From NCBI RefSeq assembly GCF_004916905.1, contig NZ_SDLV01000011.1, positions 1-63,481 on the forward strand: a stretch of 63,481 bases of DNA. The letters run 5' to 3'. Source of the DNA: Chryseobacterium candidae. GTDB lineage: Bacteria > Bacteroidota > Bacteroidia > Flavobacteriales > Weeksellaceae. The first letter of the stretch is position 1. Every line of letters begins with the position of its first letter. The position numbers were made by a program, and so were the translations under genes. Positions 8,128 through 17,760 of the stretch are shown here, one piece after another. Under the pieces are notes generated by a model. It did not search any database, had not been told where the DNA came from, and saw only the letters and a program-made list of their open reading frames with translations.

Positions 8128-10635
8128 TTATTTTCTTCCCAAATGTCTCTTCACCAACTTATAAACCTCGAACCACAAGACCGAAATAACAGCAACAATC
8201 AATGTCATTCCTAATTCTTTTATACTAAGAGCTTTCACACTAAAGAATCCAGATACCGGCTTTACATAAAGAATAACAAACAATAATACAAGTACCAGCA
8301 CAGAAATTCCTGCCAATAAAAAATTACGATTTTTAAAACTGTCAAAAATACTGTAATAGAAAGACCGGTTTACCAAACTCAGTAATATATTAGCAAATAT
8401 CAAAGTACTGAACACCAAAGATCTTGTTTTAAACTCATCATTGCCGAGATCAGCAGAATATTGATATATCCAAAGTATTCCTGCGGTGATCACTAATCCC
8501 TGGATAATACTTACCATAAGCTCCCTCCAGCTCAGAAATGTATCTGTTAATGCCCTCGGAGGTCTTTGCATCGCATTTTTTTCCATAGGCTCATTCTCAT
8601 ATACAATAGAACATGTAGGTCCCATAACCAGCTCAAGAAAGATTACATGCACCGGAGTAAATATATGAGGAAATACCCAACCCAGAAATAATGGTAAGGA
8701 AACAGTAAGTATAATTGGGATGTGAATGGAAATGATATACTGAACGGCCTTCTTTATATTAGCATATATTCTGCGTCCGGCAGCTATACCGGCAACAAGT
8801 TTATCCAGATCATCATTGGTAATGACCAGAGCTGCGGCTGATTTGGCAATTTCAGTTCCTTTATTTCCCATTGCCACTCCGATATGAGCAGCTTTCAATG
8901 CAGGTCCGTCATTTACGCCATCCCCAAGCATCGCCACTACATGACCTTGTTTTTTTAATGCTTTAACAACTTCAAGCTTCGCTTCCGGAAACATTCTTGT
9001 AAACAGGGTTGCTTTTTCAGAAAGCTTTAATAAATCTTCTTCAGAACTTGTAGTAATTTCACTTCCGTTAATAGCCGGAGCATTGTTTTCAATTCCCGCC
9101 TGCAATGCAATAGCCTTTGTAGTATCTGCATTATCTCCTGTAATGACTTTTACCTGAATACCGGCATCGTAGATATGTTTAAATACTTCTTTTATTCCTT
9201 TTTTAGGAGGGTCATAAAATACGGTCAATCCTAAAAAGTCAAATTTAAAATCCTGCTGCTTATCAGGAAAATCATTTCCTTCAAATTGAGATCTGGCAAC
9301 ACCAAGAACCCTGTATCCCTGCTCTCCAAAGTCTTTAATTAACTTTCTTATTTTGTTTTTCTCTTCTTCTGAAAGACTGGAAACACTGATGATAGCTTCC
9401 GGAGCTCCTTTAGCTGCAATAATCCGGTTTTTCTGTTCGTTTTCAAAAAGATGAGTCATCATCGGTGGTTTGCCTTCCAGCGGATATTCATGAAACAGCT
9501 GATAATCTTTTCTCTGATCTGGCTTCCGGGTCTGTTCATAGATCTTATGGAGCGTTATTTCCATGGGATCAAAAGGTACAGGCTCACTGCTCCACATCGA
9601 ATAATCAATAAGCTCATGTAATGCTGTTGTTCCAAACTCTGCTTCTTCATAAATCCTGTCGGAACGGTAATCATAAAGATGCTTCAACTGCATTGAGTTT
9701 TCTGTAATCGTACCGGTTTTATCTGTACAGATCACAGAAACGCTTCCCAGGGTTTCTACAATACTGCTTCTTTTAATGATGATTCCTTCCCTCATCAGCT
9801 TCCATGCCCCCAAAGCCATAAAAGTGGTAAAAGCTACAGGAATTTCTTCGGGAAGTACAGACATTGCCAATGTAAGTCCGCTGAGTAAACTGGTCACAAA
9901 ATCTCCTGTTTTAACAAAACTGAAAATGCACACCGCAAGAAAGATAATGACCCCAACAACAGCCATCCCCTTTACAAAGTTTCTGATCTGAATCTGTAAC
10001 GGAGATGCTTCTGTTTTTATACCCAGAATAGACTGTCCTATTCTTCCTACTTTAGTTTCCTTTCCAATATTTTCAACCTCAAAAACCGCAAGTCCGGAAA
10101 CCGTAATTGTTCCGCCATAGACTTTATTATCTTCAGATTTGCTGTCCTTGAAAACAGAAAAGCTCTCTCCGGTAAGGGAAGATTCGTTGACAGAAAAATC
10201 GTTGCTGTGAACAATTCTTCCGTCTGCATTGATGAGTTTTCCTTCTTCGGTAATGCACAAATCTCCAACTGCTATTTCAAAAGTAGGAATCTCTATAATC
10301 TTTGAGTCCCTGATCACTTTACTCAAAGGTTCATTCAGTTTTTCAAGTTCTTCCAGCGCCTTTTTGCTTCGGTTATCCTGGTAAAAAGAAATGGCGGTAA
10401 CTCCAACAATAGCAGCAAACATAAATAAGGCCTCACCATAATCTGCTGTAAGCACATAAATAAAGGAAACACAGATAAGAAGAATCAGCATCGGTTCTTT
10501 AAGGATGTTGACAAGAAGGTCCACCCATGATTCTTTCTTCACCGCGTCAAGGCGGTTATATCCGTATTTTTTTCTGGAAGTGGCTACTTCAGTTTCTGTA
10601 AGCCCTTTCAAATCTTCCGGTATATTGTAATTCAT
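8128..10635 (-). CDS. P2-type cation-transporting ATPase
   Basis: 835 residues. ATP-driven cation pump of the inner membrane. It contains the actuator motif TGES (155-158), the M4 motif PEEIP (262-266), the phosphorylation site DKTGT (305-309), the nucleotide-binding KGAPE, and GDGVNDGPALK in the hinge. There are two N-terminal and several C-terminal membrane segments. PEEIP in M4 and the lack of an N-terminal metal-binding domain or CPx motif place it with Ca2+-ATPase-like P2 pumps, not with CopA/ZntA P1B pumps. The exact ion is not decided by sequence. It lies within a metal-efflux block on the minus strand, between a haem-binding domain gene and the small His-rich protein. Confidence 0.9.
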   Translation of the reverse strand: MNYNIPEDLKGLTETEVATSRKKYGYNRLDAVKKESWVDLLVNILKEPMLILLICVSFIYVLTADYGEALFMFAAIVGVTAISFYQDNRSKKALEELEKLNEPLSKVIRDSKIIEIPTFEIAVGDLCITEEGKLINADGRIVHSNDFSVNESSLTGESFSVFKDSKSEDNKVYGGTITVSGLAVFEVENIGKETKVGRIGQSILGIKTEASPLQIQIRNFVKGMAVVGVIIFLAVCIFSFVKTGDFVTSLLSGLTLAMSVLPEEIPVAFTTFMALGAWKLMREGIIIKRSSIVETLGSVSVICTDKTGTITENSMQLKHLYDYRSDRIYEEAEFGTTALHELIDYSMWSSEPVPFDPMEITLHKIYEQTRKPDQRKDYQLFHEYPLEGKPPMMTHLFENEQKNRIIAAKGAPEAIISVSSLSEEEKNKIRKLIKDFGEQGYRVLGVARSQFEGNDFPDKQQDFKFDFLGLTVFYDPPKKGIKEVFKHIYDAGIQVKVITGDNADTTKAIALQAGIENNAPAINGSEITTSSEEDLLKLSEKATLFTRMFPEAKLEVVKALKKQGHVVAMLGDGVNDGPALKAAHIGVAMGNKGTEIAKSAAALVITNDDLDKLVAGIAAGRRIYANIKKAVQYIISIHIPIILTVSLPLFLGWVFPHIFTPVHVIFLELVMGPTCSIVYENEPMEKNAMQRPPRALTDTFLSWRELMVSIIQGLVITAGILWIYQYSADLGNDEFKTRSLVFSTLIFANILLSLVNRSFYYSIFDSFKNRNFLLAGISVLVLVLLFVILYVKPVSGFFSVKALSIKELGMTLIVAVISVLWFEVYKLVKRHLGRK

Positions 10636-10711
10636 ACGAAATGGATATAATATTAAATTTACTGATTGTTTTGTTATATCAGGGTACTATTCCTGTTTTT
10701 TTAACAGCCTG

Positions 10712-11176
10712 CTATTCAATCTGCTTTTTCACCTCTTTCACCCATTGTTCTATTTCGGACTTTTGGGTATCAGATAACTTTGCATTCTGATGAACAACGG
10801 TATAAGAGGTAAGAGGCATTTCACCTTCTCTTATGGTTTCTGCAACTTCATCAAGTTTCTTTAATTTTTTTTCTTTTGAATAGCTGTTAAATTCATCAAA
10901 ATTGAGATGCCTTTTTCCTGAGTTCACATGATCAGCCAGCCACCATTTTACAGGCTGTATGTTATTGTACCACGGATAAGCTGTAGTGTTAGAATGACAG
11001 TCATAACAGCTTGTTTTTAATAATCCCAGTACATGATCCGGAACCTGGTAATGTTTTTCAATGGCATTATCCGAAGGAACTGTTGCAATATTTTTATCAG
11101 TATCAAAAAACTGAATCACAATCAGAAGCAGGACTATAAAACCTGCTCCTGTTTTTATTAAAGATGATGTTTTCAT
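10712..11176 (-). CDS. Haem-binding domain protein (CxxCH)
   Basis: 154 residues. An N-terminal membrane anchor (residues about 11-24) is followed by a periplasmic domain with one c-type haem motif, CYDCH, and the surrounding pattern SNTTAYPWYNNIQPVKWW, typical of the Pfam haem-binding domain family. The C-terminal half is charged and helical. It sits between the RND adaptor gene and the P-type ATPase, as is common in Bacteroidota metal-efflux loci. A redox or metal-sensing role is inferred. Confidence 0.82.
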   Translation of the reverse strand: MKTSSLIKTGAGFIVLLLIVIQFFDTDKNIATVPSDNAIEKHYQVPDHVLGLLKTSCYDCHSNTTAYPWYNNIQPVKWWLADHVNSGKRHLNFDEFNSYSKEKKLKKLDEVAETIREGEMPLTSYTVVHQNAKLSDTQKSEIEQWVKEVKKQIE

Positions 11177-11218
11177 AATTTGTATTTATTTATAAGTTCT
11201 TTTATTTTACTATAATTT

Positions 11219-12367
11219 TTATTCATCTGCTGTGTTCTTAAGTTTCATAAGAAGTGTATATGCATTCCTGATGACAATCTTTTTATTCTTAAAATCATCA
11301 GCATTCATGATCTGTACAAATCGGTTTTCTGTTTCACCTACTATTACAGGTGTTAACCGGTAGGTCTGCTTTTTTTCTTCAACAAAAACAAAGTCTTTTC
11401 CTTCAAAATTGACAATACTCTCTTCAGGAACAGCATTGGAAAAAGAAGTACTGGTCTCGATCTCGGCATTCATATACATTCCCGGTACAAGGCTCTGGTC
11501 ATATTTTTCAAAATGACAGTGTACCTCAGCCCATCCGCCCGGGTTTACATCTTTGCTGATCAGCAGTATTTCTCCATAATATTTTTTATCAGGTTCGGCA
11601 TTGGTATAGGCAGCAAACCTCTGCCCCTTCTTCAGATTCGCCAGATCTTTTTCATATACTTTAAGATTTAGATGAATATCATCCGGATTAATGAGTTCAA
11701 AAAGAACATCGGAAGGATTCACATATTTACCGATATTCACGTTGACCTTGCTTACAAAGCCATTGATACTGCTGTAAACCGGTACACTTTTCTGAATATT
11801 TCCCGAATTCAGAGATCCAGGATTGATATTGATAAGACGGAGCTGCTGAGCCAGGGAGTTCATCAGGATCTTCTGGCTGTTCATTTCAGACTGAGCCTGC
11901 TGCATCACCTTATCACTGGTGGCCTGACTTTGGTTCAGGGTTTTCTGGCGGTTATAATCCAACTGGGCAAAATGATTTTTAGACTTTGCCATTAAATAAT
12001 CCTGCTGCAGCTGGATAAACTGCGGATTTTCTATCACAGCAATCACCTGCCCTTTTGACACCGGTTTTCCCGGAAGCAGGCTGCTCGATTTCAGGTATCC
12101 GCCTAAAGGAATACTGACAGAAACCAGATTTTGTGGCGGTACATCTATCATTCCGTTAAGTTTTAAAACAGAGGAAATCTTCTGTAGAGAAAGTACTGTT
12201 GTTACTACAGGTGCATTTTTCAGTTGAGCATCGGTAAGCGTTACAACGTTTTCATCTTTCGGACTGGCAGCTGGCGGTTCCTGTTTTACATGATCTTTAC
12301 ACTCATAAAACATGAGCAATCCTATTATTGACAGGGAATATGATATAATTTTAAATGTACGTTTCAT
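11219..12367 (-). CDS. RND efflux periplasmic adaptor (CzcB/CusB type)
   Basis: 382 residues. Membrane-fusion protein linking the inner-membrane RND pump to the outer-membrane channel. A hydrophobic N-terminus precedes Cys23, a possible lipid-attachment site but with an atypical box. Lipoyl/barrel-sandwich halves flank an alpha-hairpin (about 95-190, rich in Q and K), and GKYVNPSDVLFELINPDDIHLNLKV-like beta-barrel sequence follows near 218-242. It starts 3 bp after the stop of the TolC-like gene, as part of a CzcCBA-like operon. No His-rich metal-binding extension is present. Confidence 0.88.
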   Translation of the reverse strand: MKRTFKIISYSLSIIGLLMFYECKDHVKQEPPAASPKDENVVTLTDAQLKNAPVVTTVLSLQKISSVLKLNGMIDVPPQNLVSVSIPLGGYLKSSSLLPGKPVSKGQVIAVIENPQFIQLQQDYLMAKSKNHFAQLDYNRQKTLNQSQATSDKVMQQAQSEMNSQKILMNSLAQQLRLININPGSLNSGNIQKSVPVYSSINGFVSKVNVNIGKYVNPSDVLFELINPDDIHLNLKVYEKDLANLKKGQRFAAYTNAEPDKKYYGEILLISKDVNPGGWAEVHCHFEKYDQSLVPGMYMNAEIETSTSFSNAVPEESIVNFEGKDFVFVEEKKQTYRLTPVIVGETENRFVQIMNADDFKNKKIVIRNAYTLLMKLKNTADE

Positions 12368-12369
12368 TG

Positions 12370-13620
12370 TTATGGATTTAAAGTAAGGTATTCCAGCTCT
12401 ATAGCACTCTGATTAAGTTTACAGACTGCATCGGTGTAGCTGCTTTTTAAAGTAACTGCCTGATTGATCAGGATGACAAATTCCAGATAATTGATCTCGC
12501 CGGCAAGAAACTGTTTTTTGGCTGTTTCAGTGATGATATCGGCGTTTTTCAATTCCGAACTCTCATATTGGGAAACAATGTCAAGGTTAGCCTGATAAAT
12601 CCCGGATGCCTTTCTGTACTGATTCTGCAGATTGAATTCCATGTTGGCAATATCACTTTCCACAACAGATTCAGCAATTTTTGCGGCCTGAATTCTGGCT
12701 TTCTGCCCGCCTGAAAAAACAGGAACCGAAACCCCAAGCTGTACAGAATGAAACTGTGGTGTACCGTTGTACATTTTATCATCAGCACCCATCCCCCTGA
12801 AACTGTTGAGGTTGTAGGCCAGCTGAAGTCCGGGAAGCATTTTTGCCTTTTCAAGAGCGATCTGCTGTTCTGAAATGTTTTTCTGTTGCTGTAATACTTT
12901 AATAGCCGGATGTAAGCTAAGCTCCTCTTTAAGACCTCCATGATAAATTTTCTGATCTTCAGGAAGAAAATCTGTTTCTGCATTTAAAAGCCACTGAAGC
13001 TGATATCCCAGCACTGAAAGCTCCTGGCGTAATTGCTTTAGCTGAATTTCAATGGAAGATTTCTGATTGGAAGCTGTAGTTTTTTCCAGAATATTACTTT
13101 CTCCTGCTTTCAGACGAATGTTTGCCTTATCCAGAAAATCAGTGTACAGCTTTAATGTTTCCAGAAGAAGCTTTTCTTTTTGTTTCCCATACAGAATATT
13201 ATAAAAGGTAAGGCTCACGGCTTTCTTCAGTTCATATTCCTTAAGAGAAACATTCAGCAGAGATTTTTTCCATTCTTCGGTGTATACGTTCTTCTGCTTT
13301 TTATATACGGTCGGAAATGCTATATTCTGGGATATTCCGAATTTCATATCCGTCAGAGCACTGTTGATCTGCCCATAATCTACCGTTACTCCCGTCTGAG
13401 GAATATCAGATGATGATCTGATAAGCGCTTTTGTATATTCTGATTTTAATTTTTCATTTTTAAGATTTCTGTTATTTTTCAAAGCAATATCAACAGCATC
13501 CTGCAATGTAACGGGAGTCTGGGAGTTGACCAGCCCCGCAAAACCGAAGCATACAAAAAGAGCCAGAGCGGAAATCTGTTTTTTATTTTTTATTTTTTTC
13601 ATTTTTAAATCCTTTTTCAA
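12370..13620 (-). CDS. TolC-family outer-membrane efflux channel (CzcC type)
   Basis: 416 residues. A signal peptide (ending LVNSQ near residue 33) leads into TolC-like long helices with the repeat pattern of the outer-membrane efflux protein family (LQDAVDIALKNNRNLKNEKL near 39-58; repeated halves). The predicted start overlaps the end of the RND pump gene by 38 bp; a second Met at residue 7 reduces the overlap to about 20 bp. It provides the exit duct for the RND pump and adaptor. Confidence 0.88.
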   Translation of the reverse strand: MKKDLKMKKIKNKKQISALALFVCFGFAGLVNSQTPVTLQDAVDIALKNNRNLKNEKLKSEYTKALIRSSSDIPQTGVTVDYGQINSALTDMKFGISQNIAFPTVYKKQKNVYTEEWKKSLLNVSLKEYELKKAVSLTFYNILYGKQKEKLLLETLKLYTDFLDKANIRLKAGESNILEKTTASNQKSSIEIQLKQLRQELSVLGYQLQWLLNAETDFLPEDQKIYHGGLKEELSLHPAIKVLQQQKNISEQQIALEKAKMLPGLQLAYNLNSFRGMGADDKMYNGTPQFHSVQLGVSVPVFSGGQKARIQAAKIAESVVESDIANMEFNLQNQYRKASGIYQANLDIVSQYESSELKNADIITETAKKQFLAGEINYLEFVILINQAVTLKSSYTDAVCKLNQSAIELEYLTLNP

Positions 13621-16600
13621 TAGTTACATACAATAATGGTAAAACAAATAAGGTAAGAAAAGTTGCCACCATCAGCCCTCCAATAACCACCGTTGCAAGA
13701 GGCCGCTGTACTTCTGCTCCCGCTCCGTTGCTGACAGCCATCGGAATAAAGCCTAACGAAGCGACAAAGGCCGTCATCAGCACTGGCCGAAGCCTCGATT
13801 CTCCACCATCAATAATGATTCTTACAATATTTTTAATTCCTTTCTTGTGAAGACGGTTAAACTCTGAGATTAATACAATGCCGTTCAGTACTGCTACTCC
13901 GAAGAGCGCAATAAACCCCACTCCCGCACTGATGCTGAAAGGCATTCCTCTAAGCGCCATCAGAAATACACCGCCAATAATAGAAAGAGGAATCGCAGTG
14001 TAAATAAGCAAACTTTCTTTAACAGAATTAAAGGCCAGGAAAAGCATGACGAAAATAAGAGCCAGAGCAATGGGAACTGCTATCATGAGGCGCTGTTTGG
14101 CATTATTGAGATTTTCAAACGAGCCTCCATACGTCATGTAATATCCCGTAGGAAGTTTCATCTTCTGATCTACCTTATGCTGAAGTTCTTCTACAATACT
14201 CTGAACATCCCTTCCTTTGATATTAAAACCTACAACAATTCTTCGCTGGGCATTTTCCCTCTGAATCTGATTGGGACCATTCTTCACTTCCACTCTGGCA
14301 AGCTGAGACAGCGGAATCTGATTTCCAAACGGTGTAGGAACCAAAAGGTTTTTAATATCGGTCACATTTTTCCGGTCTTTGGTGTCCAGACGTACGACCA
14401 TATCGAAGCGTTTTTCACCTTCAAAAACCAGTCCGGTACTTTGCCCCGCAAATGCAGTATTCACCACCCGGTTGATATCTGAAACGGATAAATGATACTG
14501 AGCAATCAGAGGACGGTTGTATTCTATAATAACCTGTGGCATTCCAGAAACAGGTTCTATGTAAAGGTTCTGGGTTCCTTCTACTGTTTCTATAATTTTC
14601 CCGAGCTTCTGGGCATTTTGGGAAAGTACATCAAGGTCTTCTCCAAAAATTTTGATCACGACATCCTGTCTTGCTCCGGTCATTAACTCATTAAAACGCA
14701 TCTGTACAGGATATTGAAAACTGGCAGTAATACCCGGTACATCCTGCAGCTGTTTACCCATCTTATCAGCAAGCTCCGGGAAAGTGGATGCAGAGGTCCA
14801 TTCTTTTTTATCCTTTAAAATAACCATCATATCAGAAGCATCCATCGGCATCGGGTCTGTAGGAACTTCCCCACTACCAATTTTTGTGACCACTTTTTCC
14901 ACTTCGGGAAATCTGGATTTGAGAATGTGTGCTGCTTTCTGGGTACTTTCGATAGTTGTTGTCAGGTTACTTCCAGGTAAAACCCTTGTGTCTACGGCAA
15001 AATCACCTTCTTCAAGGGAAGGAATAAATTCACCACCCATTTTGGACAAAATGAAAACAGCAGTTATAAATAAGACTGCCACTATCCCAAAAACTATTTT
15101 GGGGATTCTGAGTAGTTTGAGCAAAACTATAAGATAGATCTTCTCTACCTTTTTCATCATTCTGTCTGATAAAGTAGGCTGATCACTTCTTTTTCTCAGC
15201 AATACGGCACTCATCATCGGAATATAGGTTAATGAAAGCAAAAAGGCTCCCAGCAGTGCAAAAGCTACAGTCTGAGCCATAGGCTTGAACATTTTCCCTT
15301 CGATTCCCTGCAGGGTAAGGATCGGGAGATAGACAATCAGAATGATAATCTGTCCGAAAACGGCACTGTTCATCATTTTTCCTGCAGATTCTATAACCAC
15401 AGTATCCATTTCTGATTTCCCGACAGAGAAAATCTTTTTAAACTTCGGATTATGACTGAACTGATGTAAGACAGATTCCACAATAATCACAGCTCCATCG
15501 ATAATCAGTCCGAAATCCAGGGCTCCAAGACTCATCAGATTTCCACTGACTCCAAAGAGGTTCATCATACATATTGCAAAAAGCATCGCCAAAGGAATAA
15601 CAGAGGCAACCAGCAAACCTGCTCTTATATTCCCCAGAAATAAAACCAGTACAAAGACTACAATCAAAGCTCCTTCCGTAAGGTTTTTTTCTACTGTTCC
15701 GATGGCGTTGTTCACCATTTTGGTTCTGTCCAGAAAAGGCTCTATCACCACTCCTTTCGGCAACGATTTCTGAACCTGGGCAATTTTTTCCTTTACATTT
15801 TTTATGACCTGATTACTGTTCTCGCCTTTGAGCATCATTACTACAGCTCCTGATACTTCTCCCTGGTCATTAAAGGTCATCGCTCCATAACGGGTTGCAA
15901 ACCCCGGCTTTACCTCAGCAATATCCCGTATAAACAGCGGTACATCGTTTGTTTTTGTCGCAATAGAAATATTATTGATTTCTTCAATACTTCCTACTAA
16001 CCCTTCACTCCTGATGTATAGAACAGTAGGCCCTTTCTCAATATAAGCACCTCCGGTATTCTGATTGTTGGCCTGCAATGCATCAAATACGTCATTGATT
16101 GTTATTCCATAGGCATTAAGCCTGTCCGGATTTACAGCAATTTCATATTGTTTCAGCTTGCCTCCGAAGCTGCTCACCTCTGCCACCCCCTTTACTCCCA
16201 AAAGCTGTCTTCTTACAATCCAGTCCTGAATGGTGCGGAGTTCTGTGATATTGTATTTTTTTTCATATCCTTTTTCAGGCCTCACTACATACTGGAAAAT
16301 TTCGCCGAGCCCCGTGGAGATAGGTCCAAGCTGTGGATTTCCAATTCCCTGCGGAATAACCGCCTGTATCTGCTGAAGTCTTTCGGCAACCTGCTGTCTT
16401 GCCCAATAGATGTCTACATCATCTTCAAAGACAATGGTAACCAGGGAAAGCCCAAACCTGGAGAAACTTCTGATCTCTTTTAATCCTGAAATATTATTGT
16501 TGGCCTGCTCTATAGGAAAAGTAACAAGCCGTTCTATATCTGTTGCACCAAAAGATGGTGCAGTGGTAATAACCTGTACCTGATTGTTGGTAATATCGGG

Positions 16601-16717
16601 TACTGCATCTATTGGCAGCTGGGTTACCTGATAAGATCCCACACCAATGAGTCCCAATACCAACAATGCAATTATGAGTTTATTCTTTACAGAAAACTCA
16701 ATGATTTTTGTAAGCAT
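13583..16717 (-). CDS. czcA: Heavy-metal efflux RND pump, CzcA type
   Basis: 1044 residues, the usual length for HME-RND pumps. Two sets of membrane helices flank large periplasmic loops. The N-terminus (IEFSVKNKLIIALLVLGLIG) and QLPIDAVPDITNNQVQV are diagnostic of CusA/CzcA. The TM4 proton-relay segment reads DFGLIIDGAVIIVE, a pattern associated with Czc/Cnr divalent-cation pumps (Zn, Co, Cd, Ni) rather than with CusA. It is the first gene of the pump operon; a 140-bp gap separates it from the upstream small His-rich gene. The substrate is a family-level inference. Confidence 0.92.
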   Translation of the reverse strand: MLTKIIEFSVKNKLIIALLVLGLIGVGSYQVTQLPIDAVPDITNNQVQVITTAPSFGATDIERLVTFPIEQANNNISGLKEIRSFSRFGLSLVTIVFEDDVDIYWARQQVAERLQQIQAVIPQGIGNPQLGPISTGLGEIFQYVVRPEKGYEKKYNITELRTIQDWIVRRQLLGVKGVAEVSSFGGKLKQYEIAVNPDRLNAYGITINDVFDALQANNQNTGGAYIEKGPTVLYIRSEGLVGSIEEINNISIATKTNDVPLFIRDIAEVKPGFATRYGAMTFNDQGEVSGAVVMMLKGENSNQVIKNVKEKIAQVQKSLPKGVVIEPFLDRTKMVNNAIGTVEKNLTEGALIVVFVLVLFLGNIRAGLLVASVIPLAMLFAICMMNLFGVSGNLMSLGALDFGLIIDGAVIIVESVLHQFSHNPKFKKIFSVGKSEMDTVVIESAGKMMNSAVFGQIIILIVYLPILTLQGIEGKMFKPMAQTVAFALLGAFLLSLTYIPMMSAVLLRKRSDQPTLSDRMMKKVEKIYLIVLLKLLRIPKIVFGIVAVLFITAVFILSKMGGEFIPSLEEGDFAVDTRVLPGSNLTTTIESTQKAAHILKSRFPEVEKVVTKIGSGEVPTDPMPMDASDMMVILKDKKEWTSASTFPELADKMGKQLQDVPGITASFQYPVQMRFNELMTGARQDVVIKIFGEDLDVLSQNAQKLGKIIETVEGTQNLYIEPVSGMPQVIIEYNRPLIAQYHLSVSDINRVVNTAFAGQSTGLVFEGEKRFDMVVRLDTKDRKNVTDIKNLLVPTPFGNQIPLSQLARVEVKNGPNQIQRENAQRRIVVGFNIKGRDVQSIVEELQHKVDQKMKLPTGYYMTYGGSFENLNNAKQRLMIAVPIALALIFVMLFLAFNSVKESLLIYTAIPLSIIGGVFLMALRGMPFSISAGVGFIALFGVAVLNGIVLISEFNRLHKKGIKNIVRIIIDGGESRLRPVLMTAFVASLGFIPMAVSNGAGAEVQRPLATVVIGGLMVATFLTLFVLPLLYVTIEKGFKNEKNKK

Positions 16718-16857
16718 ATTATGATTAATTAATCTTAATTATCGTGATAAAATTTCCGGTATTCTGATGCATAGATCCATGCATCCGTATTACATACAGA
16801 TACTTATTAAAAAAAACAGAATACCCTCCCAATCAAAAAATGACTGAGAAAAATAGA

Positions 16858-17244
16858 TTAAGATTGACGAAATCTTGGCGGCTGCCAGATAGAATTAAGA
16901 ATTTCCTTATTGTAAAGCGCACTTTTGTAGAAGGTCTTCTTGATTTCAATAGGAGTAAATACCTTCTCTATACAATGAAAATCTAAGGAAGGATTAATAG
17001 TAAAAACCACAGACAGCAGGCTTGCATGTGATACAAAAGGCAGCTTCTGATCCTGATCATGGTCACTGTCTTTCACAGGATGATCATAATGGGTTTTCAG
17101 AAATGTGGTAAGTGACATTTCAGGATTCAGGTCTTTATGCTGAATATAATGCTCAATGAGCAGAGGCATTTTCAAAAGCTGATACAATTCGGTTGTAGAA
17201 ACCAAATACAATGTTAATAACAATATAGAAATCAGCTTTTTCAC
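16858..17244 (-). CDS. Small His-rich exported protein (copy 2)
   Basis: 128 residues, GTG start at 17242-17244 as in its paralogue at 7699-8088. It shares the leader (MKKLISILLLTLYLVSTTEL) and the core (IEHYIQHKDL, LKTHYDHPVKD, DQDQKLPF). The two copies differ mainly after the core. The upstream 45 bp also resemble those of copy 1, up to the point where a truncated IS3 orfA begins. It stands at the head of the metal-efflux block, upstream of the CzcA-type pump. The function is unknown; metal binding is inferred from the conserved His pairs and the context. Confidence 0.7.
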   Translation of the reverse strand: MKKLISILLLTLYLVSTTELYQLLKMPLLIEHYIQHKDLNPEMSLTTFLKTHYDHPVKDSDHDQDQKLPFVSHASLLSVVFTINPSLDFHCIEKVFTPIEIKKTFYKSALYNKEILNSIWQPPRFRQS

Positions 17245-17540
17245 TCTATCAAAATTACAACTTTTTTCATTAAGAATGATTTTAAATAAGCAATTTCCCG
17301 TTCTAGCTTTGTTTCTTCCAATTCATTGCGAAGCCTCAATAACTTTTCCCTTATCGGGTCAGAGAAAATTTGCTTTTCTTTTGTAAGTTTAGCCTCTCTG
17401 TGAAGTTTTCTCCAAGTGACCGAACTTTCTTTACAGATTCCAAGCTCCTTGGCTACTGAAGAAACATTACCTCTTTGCTCACTTAATGAAACTGCTTGGA
17501 TCTTAAATTCTAAACGGTAATTTTTTCTAACTCCTTTCAT
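17241..17540 (-). pseudogene. Truncated IS3-family transposase orfA
   Basis: 99 residues. The N-terminal about 80 residues form the HTH-Tnp-1/IS3 OrfA domain (KNYRLEFKIQAVSLSEQRGN; then a leucine-zipper-like stretch LLRLRNELEETKLEREI). After EREI the expected OrfA C-terminus is replaced by sequence (LKSFLMKKVVILIE) that corresponds, at the DNA level, to the leader of the small His-rich gene; compare the leader of copy 1 at 8089-8127. No orfB is present. It is therefore a remnant whose right end has been lost at about 17285. Its stop overlaps the GTG of the next gene. Confidence 0.75.
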
Positions 17541-17760
17541 AGCATTAAAGTTAAAGAGTATAAGAACCGTGTCCTACAAAGGTAGCAACTGCAGTGCGGG
17601 AAGAGTTTCATCAGGAAGATTTTGATTAAATAACTCCACACAAAATATTCAACAATAATAAATTATTATTTCAAATTATTAATCTTTATGACAAAATAGT
17701 TCATCACATGATTAAAATTCATTATTTTAGTAGTAAACATAAAAACTAAAACCTGCGCAA
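17541..17760. promoter_or_regulatory. Divergent upstream region of the signalling operon
   Basis: 220 bp between the orfA remnant and the NtrC-type activator gene. It is AT-rich near 17640-17750. No perfect TAnnTTTG box and no copy of the TTCCA-N5-TGGAA repeat were found. Confidence 0.4.

Noticed and set aside
10636..10711. Riboswitch in the gap before the P-type ATPase
   Set aside because: The gap is short and AT-rich, with no recognisable aptamer or terminator structure.
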